Of a DNA stretch of 5,522 nt, positions 1-5,522 are shown piece by piece. The DNA lies in the NCBI GenBank assembly GCA_031285485.1, contig JAITWC010000104.1:1-5522 (forward strand), given 5' to 3'. Position 1 is the first letter of the stretch. The number at the start of each line of letters is the position of its first letter. The stretch comes from Alistipes sp. GTDB taxonomy: Bacteria; Bacteroidota; Bacteroidia; Bacteroidales; Rikenellaceae. The translations under genes were made by a program, and so were the position numbers. The notes beneath the pieces are model-generated. The model saw only the letters and a program-made list of their open reading frames with translations. It ran no database searches and was not told where the DNA came from.

Positions 1-2520
1 GCCCCTGACGGCTTCATCTACATCGCGCGCGACACCGACCACCTCGCACGCCTCATGGCGGGTAACACGCAGGCCATCGAGACTGTGGTCGAAGAAAAGC
101 GCGAGGCTCGCGTGGCCACCGCAGCCGTCAAGCGCGACTTCACCCTCACGGGCGAGGTGGCCGACACCGACAGCGGCGAGCGCATCCCTTACGCCACGAT
201 CGCGGTCGAGGGCTCCACGAACGGTACGATCACCGACGCCAACGGCCGCTTCACGCTGCACGGCGTGCCCGCCGACAACGTGGAGATAACGGTTTCGTAC
301 CTCGGCTATCTCAAGCGGACAGTCGCGTTGGAGCCGTCGGAGGAAAACCCGTCCATGCGCATCGAGCTCGAACCCCAAAAGCAACAGATAGCCGAGGTGT
401 TCGTCTACGGCCGCAAGGACGACAAGGCGCTCGAACAGTCCGTGGCCGAGCAGAAGATCAAAATGTCGCCCGCCGCGCTCAAATTCCTGCCCAACATCGG
501 CGAGAAGGACATCATGCGCTCCTTTCAGCTGATGCCGGGGGTGAGCGCGTCGAACGAGAACTCGTCGGGCATGTACGTGCGCGGCGGCACGCCCGACCAG
601 AACCTGATAGTCTACGACGGCTTCACGGTCTACTACGTCGACCACCTCTACGGCTTTTACAGCGCCTTCAACTCCAACGCCATCAAGGATGTGCAACTCT
701 ACAAGGGAGGCTTCGAGCCGAAGTGGGGCGGCCGTCTGTCGAGCGTCACCGAGATAACGGGCAAGGACGGCAACGAACGTAAGGTGAGTGGCGGCGGCGA
801 CCTGAGCCTGCTGAGCGTCAACGCCTTCCTCGAAGTGCCGATCGCTAAGAAAGTAACTACGCTCCTCGCCTTTCGCCGCTCCTATCAGGGATGGCTGTAC
901 AGCCGCATCTCGGGCCAGAAGGGGGCAGACGAGGGTACCTCCACCGAACAGGGCGGCTCGATGCCGGGAATGCCCGGGCGGCCGGGAAATTCAGACGGCG
1001 GCCCCAAGTCCTACTTCTACGACATCAACGGCAAGGTGACGTGGAACGTCACGCAGCGCGACATCCTCTCTCTGAGCGTGTTCAACGGCACCGACTTTCT
1101 GGACAACACCCCGACGTTCGGTTTCGGCGGCGGTGGAGGCTTTGGTGGCGGCGGTCGCGGCCTGTCGATGGACAACAGCGACTACACGCGCTACGGCAAC
1201 TTCGGGCTGAGCGGCCGCTGGACGCGCCGCGTGAACCCGCGCCTGACCTCAACCATAGTAGCCAGCTACTCGAACTTTTACAGCGACCGCGACGAGAGCC
1301 GCAAAATAACCGTCACCGACGAGGAAGACGACACCGAGACCACCATCCGGAGCGGGATCATCGAGGACAACAACCTGCGCGACCTGAGCCTCAACGCCGC
1401 ATTCAAGTACGAGCTCGACGAGCGCAACACACTGGAGTTCGGCGCGTTCGGCACGCGCTACGACATCCGGTACAGCTACGCCCAGAGCGACACCCTCAAG
1501 TTGGTGGACAAGAACGACAACGCCGCGATGGGCGGGGTCTACCTTCAGGACAAGGTGCGCCTTGCGAATCGCAAGTTGACTCTCACCCCCGGCTTGCGCG
1601 CGACGTGGTTCGGCAACACTACCAAACCATACTTCGAGCCGCGTCTCGCCGCCAGCCTCACCCTCGCTCCGCGCCTGACGCTCAACGGCGCCACGGGGCT
1701 CTACTATCAGTTCGCCAACCGCGTCACGCGCGAGGACGTCATGTCGGGCAACACCGACTTCTGGATACTCTCGAACGGCACCGACATTCCGGTCAGCAAC
1801 TCGACCCACTTCAACCTCGGCCTCAACTACGACCTGCCCGACTACCTGTTCAGCGTCGAGGGATACTACAAGCGCAACCGCGACATCACCGAGTACACCA
1901 TGCGTTTCGAGCGGTCGCTCGCCTCGGGTGGCGGCTTCGGCGGCCGAGGCGGCAGCATGGAGGCCACCGAGGAGTTCTTCACGGGCGACGGCTACGCCAC
2001 GGGCGTTGAATTTCTCGCGCAGAAGAAGGCGGGAGCGTTCAGCGGCTGGCTAAGCTACACCCTCGGCGAGGTTAAGAACCGCTTCCCGGGGCAGTCGGAC
2101 AAATACTTCCCCGCCGCGCAGGACATAACCCACGAGTTCAAGGCCGTGGGGGTCTACAAACTCGGCAACCTCGACTTCTCGGCCACATGGATATACTCCA
2201 CGGGGCGGCACTACACCGCGCCGCTCGGCGGCTACAACCTCGAACTCGCCGACGGCTCGACGGGCACCTACTTCGCCGTGAGCGACAAGAACAACTTCCG
2301 CCTGCCCGACTACCACCGCCTCGATCTTGCGGCCTCGTTCCGTTTCGACATGTTCGGCTCGCGCGGGCGGTCGCAGTCCGTCGGCGTGTCGCTCTTCAAC
2401 GCCTACAACCGCCGCAACGTGAGCGCCAAAAAATTCGAGGTGGTGGACGGCCAAATCCTCGAAAGCAACATCAACTACCTGAGCATCACTCCGAACCTCA
2501 CACTGTCCCTAAGATTTTGA
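1..2520 (+). CDS. TonB-dependent outer-membrane receptor with carboxypeptidase-like regulatory domain (5' end missing)
   Basis: The reading frame is open from base 1, so the gene starts upstream; the Met at 55 is internal. 839 codons are visible. The first ~45 residues lead into a carboxypeptidase-regulatory-like beta-sandwich (about nt 139-376; motif PYATIAVEGSTNGTITDANG, then SYLGY). A TonB-dependent plug follows (about 472-864; PGVSASNENSSGMYVRGGTP, DQNLIVYDGF, LYKGGFEPKWGGRLSS). The remaining ~550 residues fit a 22-strand barrel ending in ...LTLSLRF, with the C-terminal Phe typical of outer-membrane barrels. By family knowledge it imports a ligand across the outer membrane using TonB energy; the ligand cannot be told from the sequence. 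The plug resembles the receptors usually paired with DUF4249 lipoproteins, and such a gene starts 2 bp downstream. Three Gly/Met-rich low-complexity loops interrupt the barrel. No frameshift is seen. The family call is firm and the substrate is unknown. Confidence 0.95.
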   Translation, partial: APDGFIYIARDTDHLARLMAGNTQAIETVVEEKREARVATAAVKRDFTLTGEVADTDSGERIPYATIAVEGSTNGTITDANGRFTLHGVPADNVEITVSYLGYLKRTVALEPSEENPSMRIELEPQKQQIAEVFVYGRKDDKALEQSVAEQKIKMSPAALKFLPNIGEKDIMRSFQLMPGVSASNENSSGMYVRGGTPDQNLIVYDGFTVYYVDHLYGFYSAFNSNAIKDVQLYKGGFEPKWGGRLSSVTEITGKDGNERKVSGGGDLSLLSVNAFLEVPIAKKVTTLLAFRRSYQGWLYSRISGQKGADEGTSTEQGGSMPGMPGRPGNSDGGPKSYFYDINGKVTWNVTQRDILSLSVFNGTDFLDNTPTFGFGGGGGFGGGGRGLSMDNSDYTRYGNFGLSGRWTRRVNPRLTSTIVASYSNFYSDRDESRKITVTDEEDDTETTIRSGIIEDNNLRDLSLNAAFKYELDERNTLEFGAFGTRYDIRYSYAQSDTLKLVDKNDNAAMGGVYLQDKVRLANRKLTLTPGLRATWFGNTTKPYFEPRLAASLTLAPRLTLNGATGLYYQFANRVTREDVMSGNTDFWILSNGTDIPVSNSTHFNLGLNYDLPDYLFSVEGYYKRNRDITEYTMRFERSLASGGGFGGRGGSMEATEEFFTGDGYATGVEFLAQKKAGAFSGWLSYTLGEVKNRFPGQSDKYFPAAQDITHEFKAVGVYKLGNLDFSATWIYSTGRHYTAPLGGYNLELADGSTGTYFAVSDKNNFRLPDYHRLDLAASFRFDMFGSRGRSQSVGVSLFNAYNRRNVSAKKFEVVDGQILESNINYLSITPNLTLSLRF

Positions 2521-2522
2521 GT

Positions 2523-3341
2523 ATGAAACGATATATTGTCATGACGGCCGCCCTCACCGTTTTGGCGGGATGCCAGCCCACGCTCGTGGCCGAATTCCGC
2601 GACAAGGCGGTGGTGCAGGCCTACCTCTACGCCGACCACGCGCCCGAGGTCAGGGTCTCCAAACTCATCGCCTTTCGCGACGACGCCGTGTACTCCGATG
2701 AGGATGTAAACGCACTGACCGTTACCGTCACGGACGACACGACGGACGAAAGCGTAGCGCTCTCCCCGCGGGGAGACGGCCTCTACTCGACCGATGCCAT
2801 GCGCGTCGCCGCGGGGCACACCTACTCCCTGCGGATGCCCTACAACGGCGAGAGTGTGACCGCCACCACCGAGATTCCCGCGAAACCGACGGGCATGGCC
2901 ACGTCGCGGACGGTAATCACGGCGATGGGTTTCCCCGGCTCCACGCGACAGGGCGGATTCGGAAATCAGGGTGCCGAGATAACGTGGGACAACCCCGAGG
3001 GCGACTACTACATGCTGTCCGTGGAGAACGTCGAGACTAACCCGCGCCCCATCTTCGACGAAGACGAGGTGGACGAGGATTGGCCGCGCCCGTCGTTCCG
3101 CGTCGAGCCGACGCAGGGCACATCGGCCATGTTGTCGCAGATGTCGTTCTCCTATTACGGCCGCCACAACGTGATACTCATCCGCATGCGCCCCGAGTAC
3201 GCGCTGCTCTACTCGACCTCGGGCGACACCTCACAGACACTCACCGAGATACACGCCAATGTGGACGGCGGCTACGGCATCTTCACCGGCGCAAATTGCG
3301 ACACCCTTCAGGTGAGCGTCACGAGCTCCTCAATACGCTGA
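2523..3341 (+). CDS. DUF4249 family lipoprotein, partner of the TonB-dependent receptor
   Basis: A 272-residue protein. It begins with a lipoprotein signal peptide: positive MKRY, a hydrophobic stretch, then lipobox VLAGC with Cys17 as the lipidation site. No acidic surface-export signal follows the Cys (QPTLVAEF). The body looks beta-rich: VVQAYLYADHAPEVRVSK, a VTVTDD strand region, then EITWDNPEGDYYMLSVENV, and near the end a VDGGYGIFTG stretch like the C-terminal motif of DUF4249 proteins. DUF4249 proteins are commonly encoded right after a receptor of this type; their biochemical role is not established, and a periplasmic or outer-membrane accessory role in uptake is inferred. The start lies 2 bp after the receptor stop, so the two are almost certainly co-transcribed and probably translationally coupled. 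No Shine-Dalgarno is visible, which is normal in Bacteroidota. An acidic patch (FDEDEVDEDW, residues 178-187) is notable. Confidence 0.88.
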   Translation: MKRYIVMTAALTVLAGCQPTLVAEFRDKAVVQAYLYADHAPEVRVSKLIAFRDDAVYSDEDVNALTVTVTDDTTDESVALSPRGDGLYSTDAMRVAAGHTYSLRMPYNGESVTATTEIPAKPTGMATSRTVITAMGFPGSTRQGGFGNQGAEITWDNPEGDYYMLSVENVETNPRPIFDEDEVDEDWPRPSFRVEPTQGTSAMLSQMSFSYYGRHNVILIRMRPEYALLYSTSGDTSQTLTEIHANVDGGYGIFTGANCDTLQVSVTSSSIR

Positions 3342-3362
3342 CGCGGTGAGCTGATAAACAGA

Positions 3363-3403
3363 TTTGCGGGAAGTCTTGCCTGTTTCGGAAGACTTCCCGC
3401 AAA
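3363..3403. terminator. Intrinsic terminator hairpin between convergent genes
   Basis: A perfect 15-bp inverted repeat (arms 3363-3377 and 3389-3403, TTTGCGGGAAGTCTT and its complement) encloses an 11-nt loop. On the plus strand it is followed by GTTTTG, a short U-tract, 21 bp after the DUF4249 stop. On the minus strand it lies 17 bp beyond the response-regulator stop, but the following bases (TCTGTTTATC) are only moderately T-rich. It most likely ends the receptor/lipoprotein transcript and may act in both directions. Confidence 0.85.
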
Positions 3404-3420
3404 GTTTTGTAGCCCCCGCG

Positions 3421-4200
3421 TTACTTCGAGAAGGTGTTCCTCTCCATGTAGCCTCTGAACTCCTCACGGTACTGCTCGCCAACGGGTATGCGCGTGCCGT
3501 CCGCGGTGATTATCACTCCCCGCTCGACGGCGGCCATGCGGCGCAGGTTCACGATGTGGGAGCGGTGTACGCGCATGAAGTCGGCCGCGGGCAGCCGCTC
3601 TGCCATCGAGCGAATGCTGCCGAGGGTCGTTATCGGGTGCGCCTTACCCACTACGTGGATGCGCATGTACTCGCCCATGCTCTCGATGTGGCTTATGGCG
3701 GCCACCTCCACGGGCACCGTCCTGTACTCCGACTTGACGAATATGCGGTCGGGGCGGTCAGAGGGCGCGAGGCCTTCGTAGCTCCCGTGTACTCCGTCAG
3801 CCCCGTGGCCCGAGTGGCCCATGTCGCGCGCCGTCGCCACCTGCCTGAACCTGCGCCAGGCCCTCTCGGCCGCGCGCACGAAGTCGGGATAGCCGATCGG
3901 CTTGAGCAGGTAGTCGGTGGCGTCGAGGCGGAACCCCTCCACCGCGTACTCCGAGTAGGCCGTGGTGAAGACCACCATCGGGGCCACGGGGAGCGAGCGC
4001 ACGAAGTCCAACCCGCTCAGTCCCGGCATGTCTATGTCGACGAACAGCAGGTCGATCTCCCGGTAGGCCAACTCGCCGACCGCCTCCACCGCCCCGGGCC
4101 ACGCCGCGGCCGGCTCAAGGAACGGCGTGCGTTCGATGTAGCCCACGATCTGTTTTAGGGCCAACGGTTCGTCGTCTATCGCGGCGCAGCGCATCTTCAT
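3421..4200 (-). CDS. LytTR-family response regulator transcription factor
   Basis: A 259-residue cytoplasmic response regulator. The receiver domain spans about residues 1-118: acidic pair D9-D10 in AIDDEP, phospho-acceptor D55 in LLFVDIDMPG, T80 in FTTAYSEYA, and K100 in YLLKPI, so all catalytic positions are present. A LytTR DNA-binding domain follows at about 150-252 (IFVKSEYRTVPV, ISHIESMGEYMRIHV, FMRVHRSHIVNL, GTRIPVGEQYREEF). The ~30-residue linker is unusually rich in Gly and His. By family knowledge, phosphorylation by a cognate LytS-type kinase promotes dimerisation and DNA binding; target genes are not evident here. The start ATG overlaps the kinase stop as ATGA, giving strong coupling. 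An in-frame Met at residue 3 is an alternative start, but the overlap favours the first. The LytTR class is certain; the specific regulon is unknown. Confidence 0.96.
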   Translation of the reverse strand: MKMRCAAIDDEPLALKQIVGYIERTPFLEPAAAWPGAVEAVGELAYREIDLLFVDIDMPGLSGLDFVRSLPVAPMVVFTTAYSEYAVEGFRLDATDYLLKPIGYPDFVRAAERAWRRFRQVATARDMGHSGHGADGVHGSYEGLAPSDRPDRIFVKSEYRTVPVEVAAISHIESMGEYMRIHVVGKAHPITTLGSIRSMAERLPAADFMRVHRSHIVNLRRMAAVERGVIITADGTRIPVGEQYREEFRGYMERNTFSK

Positions 4201-5252
4201 TGCTGTACGGGTATTTCGAGTGTGACACTGTGTTTCTCCATCGTGCGGCGGACAATGAGCGCGTAGCCCTGTTCGCCGAAGAGCAGCCCCAGACGCTTGC
4301 GCATGTTCTCCATGCCCACGCCCGGTTTTTCTGTGGCCGTTTCGCCCACGCTGTTCTCCACCCGGTAGGCCAGACGTCCCTCCGCGACCGCGAGCGAGAT
4401 GTGGATGAACGAGTCGCGGCGGTAGCTGATGCCATGTTTGAAGGCGTTCTCGACCAGCGTAACGAGCAGCATGGGCGGCACCCTGACCTCCGGCACGGGG
4501 TCGGGCAGGGCTACGCGGATGTCTATCTCGTCCGAAAAGCGTATGCGCATGAGGCTGATGTAGTTCTCGATGAGCACCACTTCGCGCGACAGCATAATGT
4601 CCGACTTGTCGGCCTCGTAGAGCACGTAACGCATTATCTTGGATAGCTCTATGACGCTCTCCTTGGCCTTTTCGGAGTCTATGTCTATCAGGGCGTGGAT
4701 GTTGTTGAGGGTGTTCATGAAGAAGTGGGGGTTTATCTGCGCCTTCAGGTAGTTCAGCTCGGCTTGCAGGCGGTGGGCCTCAAGCTCGCGGATCTGCTCC
4801 TCGTCGCGTATCGACTTGAAAATGTAACGTATGGCCACGTTGAACCCAACCACGAGCACCGCCACCAACCAGTCGTTAAGCATCATCGGCATCCGTCCCA
4901 TCGGAGGTTTGCCATGCATCGGGGGCGGTGCGCCTATCTCGCGCGTAATAGCCTGCTCCAGCGCGTTGTGCGCCAGAAACGGCTGAACGACGGAGAAGAG
5001 CACGAAGATCGTCGCCACCAACGCCGCCACGTACCACCCCCAACGCCTGCGCGACATCAGCCGCGGGACAAGCACGCAGTTGTTGACCACGAATAGCACG
5101 AAAAACGGCACCACCCGCATCCAGAACAGCCACACGCGCCCCCACGACAATTCGCCGCTCTGGTAATGCACCCCCACGGGAAGCATGAACACCACGAGCC
5201 AAACTATGGCGTAGACGAGGTTCGGTAGCCTGTTTCCTTTAAATCGATTCAT
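4197..5252 (-). CDS. LytS-type sensor histidine kinase (His_kinase domain, four-TM)
   Basis: A 351-residue membrane kinase. Predicted membrane segments lie at about residues 11-28, 41-63, 73-94 and 127-146. The basic PRLMSRRRW between segments 2 and 3 fits the positive-inside rule and places the N- and C-termini in the cytoplasm. A helical region (EEQIRELEAHRLQAELNYLK) leads to the phospho-acceptor H176 in AQINPHFFMNTLNNI. The ATPase N-box is LVENAFKHG (N269) and the glycine-rich box is GVGMENMRKRL (311-321), slightly off the usual GIGLxNxxxRL. The short loop 29-40 and the long loop 95-126 should be periplasmic; the latter carries the Met/Pro-rich PPPMHGKPPMGRMPMM. There is no PAS, Cache or other recognised sensor domain. 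It should phosphorylate the response regulator encoded next, with which it shares a 4-bp overlap. The start was chosen as the only in-frame ATG ahead of the first membrane segment; no Shine-Dalgarno is visible. Confidence 0.95.
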   Translation of the reverse strand: MNRFKGNRLPNLVYAIVWLVVFMLPVGVHYQSGELSWGRVWLFWMRVVPFFVLFVVNNCVLVPRLMSRRRWGWYVAALVATIFVLFSVVQPFLAHNALEQAITREIGAPPPMHGKPPMGRMPMMLNDWLVAVLVVGFNVAIRYIFKSIRDEEQIRELEAHRLQAELNYLKAQINPHFFMNTLNNIHALIDIDSEKAKESVIELSKIMRYVLYEADKSDIMLSREVVLIENYISLMRIRFSDEIDIRVALPDPVPEVRVPPMLLVTLVENAFKHGISYRRDSFIHISLAVAEGRLAYRVENSVGETATEKPGVGMENMRKRLGLLFGEQGYALIVRRTMEKHSVTLEIPVQQ

Positions 5253-5272
5253 ACTGTGACCATAACGGCATG

Positions 5273-5320
5273 GTAGCTCCGCATCCGCCCGAATCGTTCG
5301 TGGGCCGGATACGGAGCTAC
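5273..5320 (-). promoter_or_regulatory. Stem-loop in the leader of the histidine kinase mRNA
   Basis: An imperfect inverted repeat fills most of the gap between the Spy-like gene and the kinase. The outer arms GTAGCTCCG (5273-5281) and CGGAGCTAC (5312-5320) pair perfectly. The next position (5282/5311) is C opposite A on the plus strand but G-U in minus-strand RNA. ATCCG/CGGAT (5283-5287/5306-5310) then CCC/GGG (5288-5290/5302-5304) continue the stem around one bulged base, with a small apical loop. No T-tract follows on the minus strand, so a terminator for the upstream gene is unlikely. A 5'-leader structure is the better reading, but its role is inferred. Confidence 0.6.
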
Positions 5321-5322
5321 GG

Positions 5323-5330
5323 CAAAGGTA
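5323..5330 (-). promoter_or_regulatory. Bacteroidota-type -7 promoter element for the kinase/regulator operon
   Basis: The minus strand reads TACCTTTG here, an exact match to the TAnnTTTG -7 element of the Bacteroidota housekeeping sigma factor, followed by C. It lies just after the Spy-like stop codon and about 70 bp before the kinase ATG. No TTTG -33 element is visible at the usual spacing, so the promoter would be partial. Initiation would fall at about 5316-5320, the first bases of the stem-loop. Confidence 0.45.
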
Positions 5331-5336
5331 TGCAAA

Positions 5337-5522
5337 TTATTGACGCGCAGGCATCGCCTCGCGGTCGAATTTACCGGATGGCATAGCTTGACGGTCGAAC
5401 TGTCGGCGCATATCGTCGCGGCGGCGTTCCACATCCATCTTCTGCCATTTGGCGAACTGCTCGGCCGAGAGTATCTTTTTCATACTCTTTTCCCGTGCGG
5501 CGATCTCTTTCTCCGACTCCTC
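5337..5522 (-). CDS. Spy/CpxP-like (LTxxQ-type) small extracytoplasmic protein, C-terminal 61 codons
   Basis: Only the 3' end is in the window; the frame is open at the right edge and stops with TAA at 5339-5337. The visible part is highly charged and helical (EESEKEIAAREKSMKKILSA begins it). It contains ILSAEQFAKWQKM (visible residues 17-29), a variant of the LTxxQ motif with the conserved Q-(F/Y)-x-K-W pattern of Spy/CpxP-like proteins in Bacteroidota. Known relatives are periplasmic ATP-independent chaperones or stress-responsive modulators; that role here is inferred. After the motif come basic/acidic residues (VERRRDDMRRQ) and two copies of FDR(Q/E)AMP. It lies 84 nt upstream of, and in the same direction as, the histidine kinase, so it may share regulation or act on the kinase. 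The N-terminal signal peptide and first LTxxQ helix would lie outside the window. Confidence 0.75.
   Translation of the reverse strand, partial: EESEKEIAAREKSMKKILSAEQFAKWQKMDVERRRDDMRRQFDRQAMPSGKFDREAMPARQ
5349..5399 (-). repeat. Tandem FDR(Q/E)AMP repeat at the end of the Spy-like gene
   Basis: Two 21-bp units (5379-5399 and 5349-5369), 30 bp apart start to start, encode FDRQAMP and FDREAMP. They match at 16 of 21 bases, with differences mostly at third positions. This suggests an old 10-codon duplication kept at the protein level. The second unit lies just before the stop codon. Confidence 0.6.

Noticed and set aside
891..2009. Alternate plus-strand frame inside the receptor gene
   Set aside because: Its translation is Arg/His/Gln-rich low-complexity sequence typical of a shifted GC-rich frame, and the receptor frame is well supported.
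2187..2522. Upstream in-frame extension of the DUF4249 gene to an ATG at 2187
   Set aside because: The extension is an Arg/Pro-rich out-of-frame reading of the receptor; the Met at 2523 gives a clean lipoprotein signal peptide.
2507..2522. TAAGATTTTG resembling a Bacteroidota -7 promoter box before the lipoprotein gene
   Set aside because: The spacing does not match TAnnTTTG, it lies in the receptor's last codons, and the 2-bp gap already indicates co-transcription.
3364..4158. Long open frame on the plus strand opposite the response regulator
   Set aside because: It is antisense to a gene with complete receiver and LytTR motifs, its translation shows no domain, and GC-rich codon bias readily creates such antisense frames.
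5251..5272. Possible LytTR binding repeats (GCCGTTATG, ACAGTATGA) before the kinase start
   Set aside because: Each matches the published LytTR half-site only partly and the spacing is not the usual one; too weak to call autoregulation.
5249..5434. 61-codon minus-strand frame between the Spy-like gene and the kinase
   Set aside because: It overlaps the Spy-like coding end in another frame and runs through the hairpin. The frame ending at 5337 carries the LTxxQ motif and the FDR(Q/E)AMP repeat, so this one is a shadow.

Overview
The window holds parts or all of five protein-coding genes in two convergent groups. No RNA gene, insertion sequence or CRISPR array is visible. The DNA is GC-rich (around 60% by eye). 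The gene families are a carboxypeptidase-regulatory-domain TonB receptor paired with a DUF4249 lipoprotein, a LytTR two-component pair, and a TAnnTTTG-type promoter element. Together they point to a high-GC member of the Bacteroidota. A gut Rikenellaceae such as Alistipes is a reasonable guess, but it is inferred only from composition and gene families.

Left half, plus strand (1-3341): the 3' part of a TonB-dependent outer-membrane receptor, with its true start upstream of the window, runs to 2520. Two bases later comes a complete DUF4249 lipoprotein gene (2523-3341). This is a recurrent Bacteroidota receptor/lipoprotein pair, presumably an outer-membrane uptake unit for an unidentified ligand. 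A perfect 15-bp hairpin at 3363-3403 lies between the converging groups and probably terminates transcription from the left.

Right half, minus strand (5522-3421), in transcription order: the C-terminal 61 codons of a small Spy/CpxP-like (LTxxQ-type) protein, an 84-nt gap, a LytS-type sensor histidine kinase with four predicted membrane segments, and a LytTR response regulator that overlaps the kinase by the 4-bp ATGA. The gap holds a TACCTTTG promoter-like box followed two bases later by a long stem-loop, so the kinase mRNA may begin with a structured leader.

The observation most worth following up is the right-hand module. A Spy/CpxP-like periplasmic protein sits directly upstream of a LytTR-type kinase whose single long periplasmic loop is very rich in Met and Pro. 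This suggests, as inference only, an envelope-stress or metal-responsive sensor with a CpxP-like accessory protein. I see no clearly new system beyond that.
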